A stretch of DNA of 24,669 nucleotides from JAJFUG01 sp964473155 (GTDB lineage Bacteria; Gemmatimonadota; Glassbacteria; GWA2-58-10): contig CAYYNT010000070.1 in NCBI GenBank assembly GCA_964473155.1, positions 1-24,669 of the forward strand, in the 5' to 3' direction. The notes beneath the pieces are model-generated. The model worked only from the letters and a program-made list of their open reading frames with translations, was not told the origin of the DNA and made no database searches. The position numbers and the translations under genes were made by a program. Positions 14,639-23,079 of the stretch are shown piece after piece (positions within the stretch are counted from its first letter, which is position 1; the number at the start of each line of letters is the position of its first letter).

Positions 14639-14933
14639 CCCTTGTGAAGGCTGTTAAAGGTGAGACCTACAAGCGGGTGCAAGGCTGAAAAGAGTCCTGA
14701 ATGCTTTAACCAGACGAGAAATGTTTCAGCCGGTCAAAACGTTTCGCCCGCCGGTTAAAACCGGGATTGAATCTTTATGACCGGCGTCAATAAAAAAATG
14801 CCGTGGACCGGAACTTTATTTACGTTCTACAAAGAGGAATACACGCACGTATTAACGGAGTTCCAGTTTTCAGCGCTAAACGGAATTCCGTCAATATATA
14901 TCAATAAAACGCCCTGATCCTTCGCGATGGTCT
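14639..14933. other. Intergenic region upstream of the TonB receptor
   Basis: About 295 nt without a gene separates the receptor start from the dockerin gene's stop. It holds nested inverted repeats (14729-14785) that could fold in the receptor leader, and a perfect 12-bp palindrome ACGGAATTCCGT (14880-14891) with a degenerate relative, ACGGAGTTCCAGT, about 20 nt away. No confident promoter or terminator was identified. Confidence 0.5.
14729..14785 (-). promoter_or_regulatory. Nested inverted repeats in the TonB receptor leader
   Basis: GCCGGTCA (14729-14736) pairs with TGACCGGC (14778-14785), enclosing CCGGTT/AACCGG (14751-14764). On the plus strand GCCGGTCAAAAC (14729) and GCCGGTTAAAAC (14750) are also direct repeats 21 bp apart, two helical turns. 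Either a structured 5' leader or a tandem operator would fit, about 100 nt upstream of the receptor start. It matches no riboswitch I know. Confidence 0.4.
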
Positions 14934-16637
14934 TCAGCGGGCTACGGTGATTTTTACGCCCCAGGAGGTGTTGCTCATGCCGCCGTTGTCAGTGCTGCGG
15001 GCGGAGATCACGTGCGAGCCTGAGGAGGCGCCACGCCAGACGAAATCGTACGGTGCGGCGGTCGCCTCGCCAAGCCGGACATTGTCAGCGAAAAATTCGA
15101 CCCGCGCCACGGATCCGTCGTTGTCGTAGGCCTCGACCCGGACAGGGATGTCCTCACCGGCGGCGAAAGTGGTGTCGTACGGGGGGAAGGTGACATTGGA
15201 GGCGGGACGGATGTTGTAGCGCGAGCCGCGGCCCGAGACAACCATGCTCTCGCAGTCCACCACCTCGAAATTGTAGCCGTGAATTGATTTGAGCTGTTCC
15301 AGCTCATTGTTTTTCCATTTACGGCTGCGCCCGCCAGTGATCATCCACTGCCCGCCGTTATCCGCCAGGATCATCCCGAATTTCTTGAGAGCTTTGGCGA
15401 TGACCAGGGCCTGACCTGTAAATTGCGACAGGCTGTAATCGGCCCTGATGCGCACGCGCAGGCCCATCGGCGGAAGGTTTGGTTCGGTGCGGGATGAGGC
15501 GAAGTGCGTGGCCGGATAGATATAGGCGCGCCGGGTCACATCCACTGTGAAACGGATAGCATGGTTGACCGCGCCAGCGGCGACCTCATCATACTGCACA
15601 ACACCGGCCAGGATCGAAAGCCCGGCGGCATCCGCGCTCGTCCATCCGTCCGGCCGCTGAGCGTTGGAGTTGAGGTCCCAGATCGAAAGACCTCCGGAGC
15701 GCCAGCCCGGTCCATCGCGGTAGATGCTGAACACCTCGTACAGAATGCAGCGCGTGGAATCGATGACCAGGGTATGACGGTCACCAGTGGCATCGGGTCC
15801 ACCCTCGATGGGCGTGTTGTCCGGGATGGGAGCCGGTCCGGGGTCGCTTTCATAGCTATAAAAAGAGGAAAGCGGCACGAAAGGCTGATTGCTGTCCACT
15901 GTGGTGTAAGGCATGCCGGCCAGTGAATCGCTGCTCATGTCCGGGTGCAGGTTGGCGAACTTTTCCATACCACTGATCAGCATGTCGGAGTCCTTGTGCA
16001 CCGGGAAAGCGTCTATCGGCTGGTTCCAGGGATTGTCGGCCGGGAAGATACGGCAGCCTGCGATGGTGTGAACGTCCGCATTGCGAATGTTCAGAAAACG
16101 AATCCCCAGAGTGTCGGCGCCGGAAACCACATGGAGGAAACCGCCCGGAAAACTGTCCGGCGTGACAAAAACTGCGGCCGCGGGCTGAACGTCAAGGAAC
16201 TCCACCTCCACTCCGCGCAGATAGAGGCGCATCGGCACGGAGCCGCGCACGTTCTGGAAAGTGAGAGTGACCGTGTCGCCGGGCAGGACATGGGCCGGAG
16301 TGACCTCGGCCAGGGAGGGCGGCCCCCAGTATATCGCCTCTGGCTGGGCTGATCCGGAAAGCAGTTTCAGCAGGGCCAGGAGGTCGAACACGCCGATTGC
16401 GCTGTCCGCCGACTTGTCAGTATTGGCCAGAGCGCGCTGCCTCTCCGTGGGGGCCTGCGCGCCGGAGATGATTTTGAGCAGGGCCAGAAGGTCGAACACG
16501 TTCAGGGAGCCGTCGTCATTGACATCCCCCAGCCAGGAGGCCCCGGCCGGCGGTGCGCCGGAGCCCGCAGCAGCCGGAGCAGAAAGGGAAAGGCTGAGGA
16601 ATAACGATAACACCGCTATGGATATAATCTTACGCAC
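14934..16637 (-). CDS. Secreted dockerin protein with IPT-like, uncharacterised core and Ig-like domains
   Basis: The gene encodes 567 residues. GTG 16637 is chosen because GGAGG lies 5 nt upstream and a signal peptide follows (KIISIAVLSLFLSLSLSAPAAA). Domains in order: a type I dockerin (about 37-100) with two calcium-loop repeats, GDVNDDGSLNVFDLLALLK and NTDKSADSAIGVFDLLALLK; an IPT/TIG-like beta domain (about 105-190); a core of about 270 residues with CRIFPADNPWNQ, DATGDRHTLVIDSTRC, RPDGWTSADAAGLSILAG, NHAIRFTVDVTRRAYIYPATH and KKFGMILADNGG; and a C-terminal Ig-like domain (VRVEAYDNDGSVARVEFFAD). The core recurs in secreted proteins of many bacteria, as I recall, without assigned function; the conserved Asp, His and Arg residues would suit an enzyme. 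No cohesin partner lies in the window. Own promoter upstream. Confidence 0.85.
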   Translation of the reverse strand: MRKIISIAVLSLFLSLSLSAPAAAGSGAPPAGASWLGDVNDDGSLNVFDLLALLKIISGAQAPTERQRALANTDKSADSAIGVFDLLALLKLLSGSAQPEAIYWGPPSLAEVTPAHVLPGDTVTLTFQNVRGSVPMRLYLRGVEVEFLDVQPAAAVFVTPDSFPGGFLHVVSGADTLGIRFLNIRNADVHTIAGCRIFPADNPWNQPIDAFPVHKDSDMLISGMEKFANLHPDMSSDSLAGMPYTTVDSNQPFVPLSSFYSYESDPGPAPIPDNTPIEGGPDATGDRHTLVIDSTRCILYEVFSIYRDGPGWRSGGLSIWDLNSNAQRPDGWTSADAAGLSILAGVVQYDEVAAGAVNHAIRFTVDVTRRAYIYPATHFASSRTEPNLPPMGLRVRIRADYSLSQFTGQALVIAKALKKFGMILADNGGQWMITGGRSRKWKNNELEQLKSIHGYNFEVVDCESMVVSGRGSRYNIRPASNVTFPPYDTTFAAGEDIPVRVEAYDNDGSVARVEFFADNVRLGEATAAPYDFVWRGASSGSHVISARSTDNGGMSNTSWGVKITVAR

Positions 16638-16695
16638 AGAGTCCTCCAGAGATTGATTCCAGGCCGGATATGACCAATAGTTCTGAAAGCGAACT

Positions 16696-16724
16696 ATCTT
16701 AGCCCATATAAGTTCTCCGGTCAA
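16696..16724 (-). promoter_or_regulatory. Putative sigma-70 promoter of the dockerin gene
   Basis: On the minus strand TTGACC (16724-16719) and TAAGAT (16701-16696) are 17 nt apart, an optimal spacing. The start site would be near 16689, giving a leader of about 50 nt before GTG 16637. It lies in the short gap after the alpha-mannosidase gene. Confidence 0.55.
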
Positions 16725-16765
16725 GCCTTGAATCAAAGATGACGCCGGAGCCGCCACGCCCCATC

Positions 16766-19522
16766 TCAGCGGACCTGGAGCACCAGAGTGCAGATACGCT
16801 TGCCTGGCAGTGTCACCTCGGCCCGCCCGCCGGTCAGACGCACGGCGGCGCGGTCATCCGGAGCGCCACCGAGTGTGACGCTGCGCGCGCCGGTAAGGCT
16901 GGAGCCTGTTTGCAGGAATGCTTTGCAGCCTGCGCCGCGCGGATTGAAGAAACGCACGGATAAGCCCTCCGGCGCACTTTCAACCGCCGTAACCACAACC
17001 GGACCCTCGACAGATAGAAAAGAATTCTCGCGCGGCAGTTGGCCGGCTTTTCCCCGCGCCACGTAAAGGTCACGGGGGATAAGAGCGGATGTGCGTACAG
17101 TGGAGCCGATCCGCTGGCCTAACAGGAAGAGATGCTCGAGCGGGGCCGGACCGTTTAGTGGAACTATATCATAGCGGAACTCGTGTGGCCCCTGAATCTG
17201 GCCGCCCGGATTGTCGTTCGAGAAAACGGCCTTGCGGAAAGAGCGCAGCAGGGTAAGGGCGAGCGGGCGGTCCGGGGTGTTGAGGACTGCGCACTCAGGC
17301 AGGCCGCGAGCCACAACCGCCAGCCCGGCGGCGCCGTCACCGAAAGATGTCCAGCTTTCCCGTGGGAAGGTTTCCACGGCCAGTTCGTCACGGCTGTCGT
17401 TGTCCGCGGGCAGACTGACCGGGCGCTCCACGACATCGAAAGCCGAGTTGGAAAGACTGGTTGCGCCTTTGACTCCGGTGGGAAGTAGCACGCGCAGGCG
17501 ATGGTCCAGAATGTCATTCTCCACGCGGGTGTTGACTTCCAGGCGGTCAGAACCCCGGCGCAGGGTAATGTCGCTGATTATTCGGAGGGGAGCGCGACGT
17601 TCAGAGCGTGTCATCGAGCGGAAATCAAACTCAGCGGGCAGGTTCATCGCCAGGTCTATCCGCAGGGTGGCTTTCGCGAACCCGTCCTCCAGCACCGAGA
17701 TATCGGCGGCACAGGCGTTCGAGATCTGGACGCGGTCATTGACCGCCATGCCGTGGAACCAGCCGTCGCCTATGTCGGCGCAATCCTCGAAAGTAAGAAG
17801 GCCGCTATAGGAGCGTCCGGTGCGCTTGTCCCTCAGACTCAGCGTTCCGTCCGGCTCAGCCTGCACCAGCAGATACTCGTTTTCCAGCGCCCGGTGCGAG
17901 GCTTTAAGGCTGCCCGAGTAGCGCACCGGTCCCTGCACCGGCCGTACCACCAGCGTCGTGTACCCGAAAGCCGGGACCTTGAGCGGGCAGCAGACACGCA
18001 CCAGGTGACGGGCGTCATCCTCGGGACCCTGGTAGCGCTTGCGGCGGAAACCCGCCCAATCGGGAGTCTGCCCGCAGAGTTGCCAGGGGATGACCGCACC
18101 GTCAGGATCAGTCAACTGGAAAGCGAATTTTCGCTCGTAGCCGAAAAATTCCTGGAAAGTGGCGGGCCAGCCGGCTGGCAGCGGTATCTCCAGGTCCACC
18201 GGCTCATCCAGCGCCTGAGCCGTGGGATTGAATACGGCCACCAGGAGCGCTCCCTCCGGCATTTCGCTCGGAGCGGCGGCCTCGGCCAGGCTTTTCAGCG
18301 CGGCGGCGCTGAGGCGGCTGGAGATGCCAAGCGACTGGTCAAAACGGTAGAGCATGTCCTGATGCACCTGATCTATCGAGCAGCCGCACATGCTGTCATG
18401 GGGGTGATTTTCGATCAGGTGTTTCCAGGCCAGGCGAAGGTACCCGGAGGGGTATTCACCGGACAGGTTCAGGGCCACGAATGTGCTGAACGGTTCGGCC
18501 CACAGGGTCAGCTCATCCTCGCACTGCGCGTTTTTCTGTTTGAGGTGGATGCGGCTGGAGAGCACTCCGGGTATCAGGTGCCCGTCCCGCGAGGTGCGCC
18601 GGGACTCTCGCAACTCACCGCTTACCGTGCGGGTGATTTTCCCGCGCTCGGCGACAAAATCACGCAGGTAGTCCAGGGGGGTGGAATGCACCACCCTTAC
18701 ACCCTCCGGCTTCAGTCTGTCGTTGGCCAGGGCCAGCAGTTCAGGCATACGCGGCTCGATCTCAATGTGGTCGCGGCCGTCGTAAAGAAGGAGCGTGCCT
18801 GTTATGGAGCGCGCGGTCTCGGCGTGGATATAGTCGACCAGACGGTCCACGGCGCGGTCCAGATCGAATGGCTCCCGTCCGAAATCACGGACACGGGCCT
18901 GGAAAGTGGTGTAGCCAGCCTCCCCGAAGCGGTAGGCTGGCAGCGTTGTGCCGTCCGGGGCGCGCCAGTTGAAACAGGCGGTGTCCACGCCCACCGGTGC
19001 GCCGCGCCAGACAAACGCGGCCGGGAAACCCATCTGGCCGAAAATCTGCGGTAATTGCCCGACATGGCCGAACTGGTCGAAGGCGAAACCGGCCCACGTT
19101 TCGACCGGGGAGCCAAGCTCGCGGCTCAGCGCCATCCCGAGCCGAAGGTTGCGCACCAGCGACTCGCCCGAGACCAGCCATTCATCCGGCTGGACATACC
19201 AGGGTCCGGGCTGGAGACGGCCCTCACGCACGTAGCGCTCGATCAGGGCCCGTTTTTCCGGCCTGACTTCCAGATAATCATACAAAGGAATGGTCTGGCC
19301 GTCGGTAATGAACGTCCGGAACTCAGGTTTTTTCTCGAACGTGTCGAACAATTCATCCAGAAGGGAGACCAGGCGCATGCGGAAACCCTGGAACGGCTCG
19401 TACCATTCGCGGTCCCAGTGGGTGCTGGCGATATAGTGGGCCGTGCGGACCGGAGGATTCTGGGCTGCTGCGAAAGAGATTGCAAGCAGGATGAGCAGCA
19501 AAGCGGCGAGGAGTTGTTTCAT
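16766..19522 (-). CDS. Secreted GH38 family alpha-mannosidase
   Basis: This 918-residue glycoside hydrolase should remove alpha-mannose residues from glycans. ATG 19522 is chosen because GGAG lies 7 nt upstream and a signal peptide starts there (MKQLLAALLLILLAISFAAAQ). GH38 motifs: STHWDREWY (33-41) with zinc ligands His35 and Asp37; DEWLVSGESLVRN (113-125); AFDQFGHVGQLPQIF (147-161), where Asp149 is the expected nucleophile and zinc ligand; YDGRDH (247-252); and NHPHDSMCGCSIDQVHQDM (372-390), with the metal-binding histidine. A long beta-rich C-terminal half follows. Many bacterial GH38 enzymes are cytoplasmic, so the signal peptide points to periplasmic or extracellular action. The nearby dockerin protein is also secreted, but no link is proved. 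Confidence 0.93.
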   Translation of the reverse strand: MKQLLAALLLILLAISFAAAQNPPVRTAHYIASTHWDREWYEPFQGFRMRLVSLLDELFDTFEKKPEFRTFITDGQTIPLYDYLEVRPEKRALIERYVREGRLQPGPWYVQPDEWLVSGESLVRNLRLGMALSRELGSPVETWAGFAFDQFGHVGQLPQIFGQMGFPAAFVWRGAPVGVDTACFNWRAPDGTTLPAYRFGEAGYTTFQARVRDFGREPFDLDRAVDRLVDYIHAETARSITGTLLLYDGRDHIEIEPRMPELLALANDRLKPEGVRVVHSTPLDYLRDFVAERGKITRTVSGELRESRRTSRDGHLIPGVLSSRIHLKQKNAQCEDELTLWAEPFSTFVALNLSGEYPSGYLRLAWKHLIENHPHDSMCGCSIDQVHQDMLYRFDQSLGISSRLSAAALKSLAEAAAPSEMPEGALLVAVFNPTAQALDEPVDLEIPLPAGWPATFQEFFGYERKFAFQLTDPDGAVIPWQLCGQTPDWAGFRRKRYQGPEDDARHLVRVCCPLKVPAFGYTTLVVRPVQGPVRYSGSLKASHRALENEYLLVQAEPDGTLSLRDKRTGRSYSGLLTFEDCADIGDGWFHGMAVNDRVQISNACAADISVLEDGFAKATLRIDLAMNLPAEFDFRSMTRSERRAPLRIISDITLRRGSDRLEVNTRVENDILDHRLRVLLPTGVKGATSLSNSAFDVVERPVSLPADNDSRDELAVETFPRESWTSFGDGAAGLAVVARGLPECAVLNTPDRPLALTLLRSFRKAVFSNDNPGGQIQGPHEFRYDIVPLNGPAPLEHLFLLGQRIGSTVRTSALIPRDLYVARGKAGQLPRENSFLSVEGPVVVTAVESAPEGLSVRFFNPRGAGCKAFLQTGSSLTGARSVTLGGAPDDRAAVRLTGGRAEVTLPGKRICTLVLQVR

Positions 19523-19665
19523 GGCGTTTCTCCGGTAGCTGTTATCAGGATTGAAGCGTACCGATTTATCACACTGGGAAACAGACCGAACTACAGGCAG
19601 AATGAAACTGAACAATAAAGACAAAAAAGCAAGCTTATCCACGAAAGGCGCTAAGTGGGGCAAAG

Positions 19666-20406
19666 CTAAAAGCTGAATTTTGTTACAGCTTGAGCAATAC
19701 CGGTTTTCAGGTCCTCCCAGGCTTGCCGGTCGCCAAGCGGGAAATTCTGGTTCACCTCGATTTCGATACCGGAATATGCTTCTGGCCGGAACAGCCGCCG
19801 CAGGTGTGTCGTGTGGCCGTCGGACACGCCCCGGTAGGGCTGGTTGAAACGCACCCGCAGTCCAGGCAGAGTATCGGTCAGGGTCATTTTCAGTCTCCGG
19901 CAGAAATCCTTTTCCGGTCTGCGGCGCGGGTCGTACAGAAGGCCGAGATCGGCAGTGCGGACAACCCCGTCCAGCACGGGGGTGAAACTGTGGATGGAAA
20001 GGTGCAGCACGCGCTGACCGTTCTCCAGCGCGGAACGCACTGTATCCTCCACCGCCCGGCGGAACGGCAGGTAGTATTTTTTGAGCAGAAGGTCTTTTTC
20101 AGCCCGGCCGAGCCGCCTGGTCCTGGCGGAGAAAAGGCGCGGGTGATGCAGGCTGCGGTTGAGGTCCACGAGCAGGCGGGAGTTGACTGAGTAAAACAGC
20201 GGGGCGTTCAGGGCGGCGGACAGTGAGCGGGCCAGGTCGAGCGCGCCGGGGTCCCAGCCGCGGTGGCTTTCCAGCAGCCCGGAGCAACTGTCGAAAAGGG
20301 AGGTCCAGGCCTTCGGTATCCGGGAGCCGCCGTGCTCGCAGGTAATAATCACGGCTGTCTCAGGGAAGGAACATCCGGCCCTGGTCGAGGCAGTTGCAGA
20401 GCTCAC
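19666..20406 (-). CDS. N-formylglutamate amidohydrolase-like enzyme
   Basis: The gene encodes 246 residues. Family members hydrolyse N-formylglutamate or related N-acyl amino acids using zinc. Motifs: VIITCEHGGSRIP (19-31), SRLLVDLNRSLHHPR (76-90), HLSIHSFTPV (about 139-148), and YSGIEIEVNQ near the end, all typical of the FGase fold. No signal peptide, so cytoplasmic. GTG 20406 has AGGAGGT 6 nt upstream but lies inside the preceding ligase gene, overlapping it by 47 nt; GTG 20352, just behind that gene's stop, would give 228 residues beginning at MIITCEHGG and lacks a Shine-Dalgarno. Position as the last gene of a ligase-peptidase cluster suggests a substrate other than histidine-pathway formylglutamate; that is inference. 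Confidence 0.82.
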   Translation of the reverse strand: MSSATASTRAGCSFPETAVIITCEHGGSRIPKAWTSLFDSCSGLLESHRGWDPGALDLARSLSAALNAPLFYSVNSRLLVDLNRSLHHPRLFSARTRRLGRAEKDLLLKKYYLPFRRAVEDTVRSALENGQRVLHLSIHSFTPVLDGVVRTADLGLLYDPRRRPEKDFCRRLKMTLTDTLPGLRVRFNQPYRGVSDGHTTHLRRLFRPEAYSGIEIEVNQNFPLGDRQAWEDLKTGIAQAVTKFSF

Positions 20407-21607
20407 GGCAGACCTCCTCGAGTCTTTCGCGGCGATAGTCCCCGTTGGCTGCGGACAGTATCCGTCCCGCGAGGCAGCCCTGCCCTAAAAGCACTTTCAG
20501 CGGGGCATCCCAGCCGGGATCGTGCTCGAAATCCGGCAGGCAGACCCCGGCCAGGTGGTTCCAGAAGTCCAGCGCGGTTAGGGATTCGCGGCCGCGCAGC
20601 CCGAAGAGCGACAGGTAATCGCGGTCATCGATGCGTGCGCGGTGACCGTGACGGATCACCTCGTGGAACAGCCTGGCCAGCGGCTCCACCTTCCAGCGGC
20701 GCTGCTCCAGCGGGTCGATCCAGCCGCCGAAGGCCAGCTTTTTAAGGGAGGCGCTGATGAGCGCGGCCGTGGCCAGGTCGGCCTGTGGGCACTCCTGGAT
20801 GTCCAGGACGCGAATCTCTATCGAGCCGCGGTCGAAACGGGCGATTGCACCGCGGGAGTTCAGGAATTCCTTCTTCAGCACGCCGTCCGGATCATGCGGC
20901 GCGATTGCGGCTAACATGGGAGCGTAGATCAGCCGCTCGTATTCCTCCTCGGTGAAAGCGGCCTCCGGCACGATCTGGCCGGCCACCGGGGGGATGCGCT
21001 CCGAGTTGTGGCAGTAGACCTCCATGCGCGAGTCCAGCCAGCCCGTGGATCGGGAATCCAACAGGGGCGAGCTGGCGGTGAGCGCGGGCATAAGAGGCAG
21101 CAGAAGCCGGATGGCGGCGTGCAGGCGGCCGAATTCCTCATCCCCGCGGAACGGCAAATTTATATGCACGCTCTGCAGGTTCGACCAGCCGTGCCCCTTG
21201 CAGCCGAAAATGCGGTCGTAGGCCTGATACACATCGCTGTAGTCGTGGGGCCAGAGACGGGTCTGGGTGTGGGGGTCCATCCAGGGATGGGCCGCGCCGG
21301 GCATCAGTCGGGCATCCAGAGCCGCGGCAAGCTCGTTCGCGCGGGCCACATTCCGCTGGAAAGCCGCGGCAAGGCCGGTCAGAGCAGGGGCAGGGCCAGC
21401 GGTCTTGAACTCCAGCACGTGCAGGACCAGCTCGTTGGACCAGTCGATACCTTCCAGCCCCTCCGCATCGCCGGAAAGCTCACCGGCCTGGGCGGAAAGA
21501 AGACTGTCGGCGGCGGGCAGCACATCCAGACTGTCCCGGTTGACCAGCATGTATTCAAGCTCGACCCCGAAGGCCTGGAACAGGTGAAGCTGCCGTGTGT
21601 CGCTCAA
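20360..21607 (-). CDS. GCS2-type carboxylate-amine ligase (glutamate-cysteine ligase family 2)
   Basis: This 415-residue protein should form a gamma-glutamyl-type amide bond using ATP. It starts with TTG at 21607, overlapping the preceding ATP-grasp gene's TGA by 4 nt. The family signature GVELEYMLVNRDSLDVLPA lies at 14-32, with acidic metal ligands Glu16 and Glu18. Further features: HGWSNLQSVHINLPF with the conserved His and Asn, MEVYCHNSERIPP in the middle, and RFDRGSIEIRVLDIQECPQADLA, matching the E-x-R-x-x-D segment of the family. Related proteins include YbdK. Glutathione synthesis is not implied: no glutathione synthetase is present, and the partner here is an RLAN-type ligase. Cytoplasmic; operon with both neighbours. 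Confidence 0.87.
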   Translation of the reverse strand: MSDTRQLHLFQAFGVELEYMLVNRDSLDVLPAADSLLSAQAGELSGDAEGLEGIDWSNELVLHVLEFKTAGPAPALTGLAAAFQRNVARANELAAALDARLMPGAAHPWMDPHTQTRLWPHDYSDVYQAYDRIFGCKGHGWSNLQSVHINLPFRGDEEFGRLHAAIRLLLPLMPALTASSPLLDSRSTGWLDSRMEVYCHNSERIPPVAGQIVPEAAFTEEEYERLIYAPMLAAIAPHDPDGVLKKEFLNSRGAIARFDRGSIEIRVLDIQECPQADLATAALISASLKKLAFGGWIDPLEQRRWKVEPLARLFHEVIRHGHRARIDDRDYLSLFGLRGRESLTALDFWNHLAGVCLPDFEHDPGWDAPLKVLLGQGCLAGRILSAANGDYRRERLEEVCRELCNCLDQGRMFLP

Positions 21608-23079
21608 ACCGTGGCGCTCCCCTGTTTCCTGGTTTCGAGACGGCGGAGGAAGACTTCCATGATACGGATGTAAAGCTCATCGTCCAGCACCTCGTCCTCC
21701 ACCCCGGCGTCGATATTGGGATTGTCGTTGACCTCGATCACGTAAACCTTGGCGCCGATCTGCTTGAGGTCCACGCCGTAGAGGCCGTCGCCGATCAGGT
21801 TGGCGGCCTTGAGCGCGGTGCGGACCACGCTCCTGGGGACCTTGCCCAGGGGCAGGGTGTCGAAACGTCCGAACAGGTCGTTGCCGTTCTTGTCCTTGCC
21901 CACGATCTTCCAATGCTTGCTGGCCATATAGTAACGGCAGGCGAACAGCGGCCGGCGGTCGAGGATGCAGATACGCCAGTCGAAATCGGTCGGGAGGAAC
22001 TCCTGGGCGATCACCAGCTCGCTTTTCTTGATCAGGGCGCGGGCCTCGCGCAACAGGCTTTCGCGGTCCGAGGCCATGACCACGCCCTGGCTGAATGAAC
22101 TGTCCGGCTGCTTGAGGATGCAGGGAGGGCCGAACTCGTCGAGGAGCTGATCGTAATTCTTGCTGTGCACGATCAGGGTTTTGGGCGTGGTCACCCGGTA
22201 GCGGCTGAGCAGCTCGGCCAGATAGACCTTGTTGGAGCAGCGCAGGATCGACTCCGGGTCATCGATCACCACCAGGCCCGCGGCCACGGCCTTGCGCGCG
22301 ATGCGATAAGTGTGGTGGTCGACATTGGTGGTTTCCCGGATGAACAGGGCGTCAAACTCCGACAGCCGGTTGGAGTCGTCGCGCGTGATCAGCTCAACTC
22401 CTATATCGAGCGATTCGGCGGCCTTGATGAACTTCTTTATCGCTTTCTGGTTTGAGGGGGGGCGTTTCTCCAGCGGGTCCTGGAGGATAGCCATTTCATA
22501 ACGCGCCACCGGCCGTTTTGGAATGACCAGTTTCTTGCCGCTGAAAAACTCGCTGAAAACCTGCTCGGCGAAAGGACGCTCTTCCTCCGGGATTTCTTTC
22601 ACATTGAGCGGGCTGACATTGACCAGTTGCCACTGCTGGGAGGCGAAACTGAAATCCGCGCGCAGGAAAGGAGTGGGGAAGTATTTAAAAAGCTTGGAGC
22701 TGAGCTGTTCGAAACGCTTGTCCGGAGTGCGTCCAAAATAGATGTTTACCGATATTTTCCTGGTTTCGCCGCCACTGCCCATGGATTTCTGGATAAGCTC
22801 GTCCATCTCATCCGAGGCCATGCGGATGATGCCGACAGATTTCATGTCCTGGATTGTGGTTACACTGGGGACAGGCTTGTGGCCGCGCGCCTCGGCGAGT
22901 AGAGAGACATAGTAGCCAATGGACTGGTAGCGGTAACTCTGGCAGATATTGAAAACTTTGTCACCTTTCATCACGGAGTACAGTTCATCGACCAGGTAGG
23001 AGCGAGCCGCGACCGGGCCGATCCCGTCAACCCTGAGCGGAAACTCCTCAGGGTTTTCGATCACTACGATAACCGACAC
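21604..23079 (-). CDS. RLAN-domain RimK-like ATP-grasp ligase
   Basis: This 491-residue enzyme should join a carboxylate to an amine through an acyl-phosphate. GTG 23079 follows GGAGG by 6 nt and directly abuts the upstream stop. Residues 1 to about 150 form the RLAN (RimK-like ATP-grasp N-terminal) domain (SVIVVIENPEEFPL, YRYQSIGYYVSLLAEARGHK). The ATP-grasp part covers about 285-480: CILKQPDSSFSQGVV (320-333) with nucleotide-binding Lys323; IAQEFLPTDFDWRICIL (358-374); GLYGVDLKQ with Asp437; and VIEVNDNPNIDAG (447-459) with the metal ligands Glu449 and Asn451. RimK itself adds glutamates to ribosomal protein S6; the substrate here is unknown. The fixed neighbours point to a dedicated conjugation pathway. 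Confidence 0.9.
   Translation of the reverse strand: MSVIVVIENPEEFPLRVDGIGPVAARSYLVDELYSVMKGDKVFNICQSYRYQSIGYYVSLLAEARGHKPVPSVTTIQDMKSVGIIRMASDEMDELIQKSMGSGGETRKISVNIYFGRTPDKRFEQLSSKLFKYFPTPFLRADFSFASQQWQLVNVSPLNVKEIPEEERPFAEQVFSEFFSGKKLVIPKRPVARYEMAILQDPLEKRPPSNQKAIKKFIKAAESLDIGVELITRDDSNRLSEFDALFIRETTNVDHHTYRIARKAVAAGLVVIDDPESILRCSNKVYLAELLSRYRVTTPKTLIVHSKNYDQLLDEFGPPCILKQPDSSFSQGVVMASDRESLLREARALIKKSELVIAQEFLPTDFDWRICILDRRPLFACRYYMASKHWKIVGKDKNGNDLFGRFDTLPLGKVPRSVVRTALKAANLIGDGLYGVDLKQIGAKVYVIEVNDNPNIDAGVEDEVLDDELYIRIMEVFLRRLETRKQGSATV

Noticed and set aside
14639..14933. Cobalamin riboswitch before the TonB receptor
   Set aside because: The characteristic B12-box and its conserved core are absent on the minus strand, so a BtuB-type assignment from regulation is not supported.
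17501..19054. Plus-strand ORF of 517 codons
   Set aside because: It is wholly antisense to the GH38 gene, which has intact family motifs, a signal peptide and a Shine-Dalgarno. High GC content leaves long open antisense frames.
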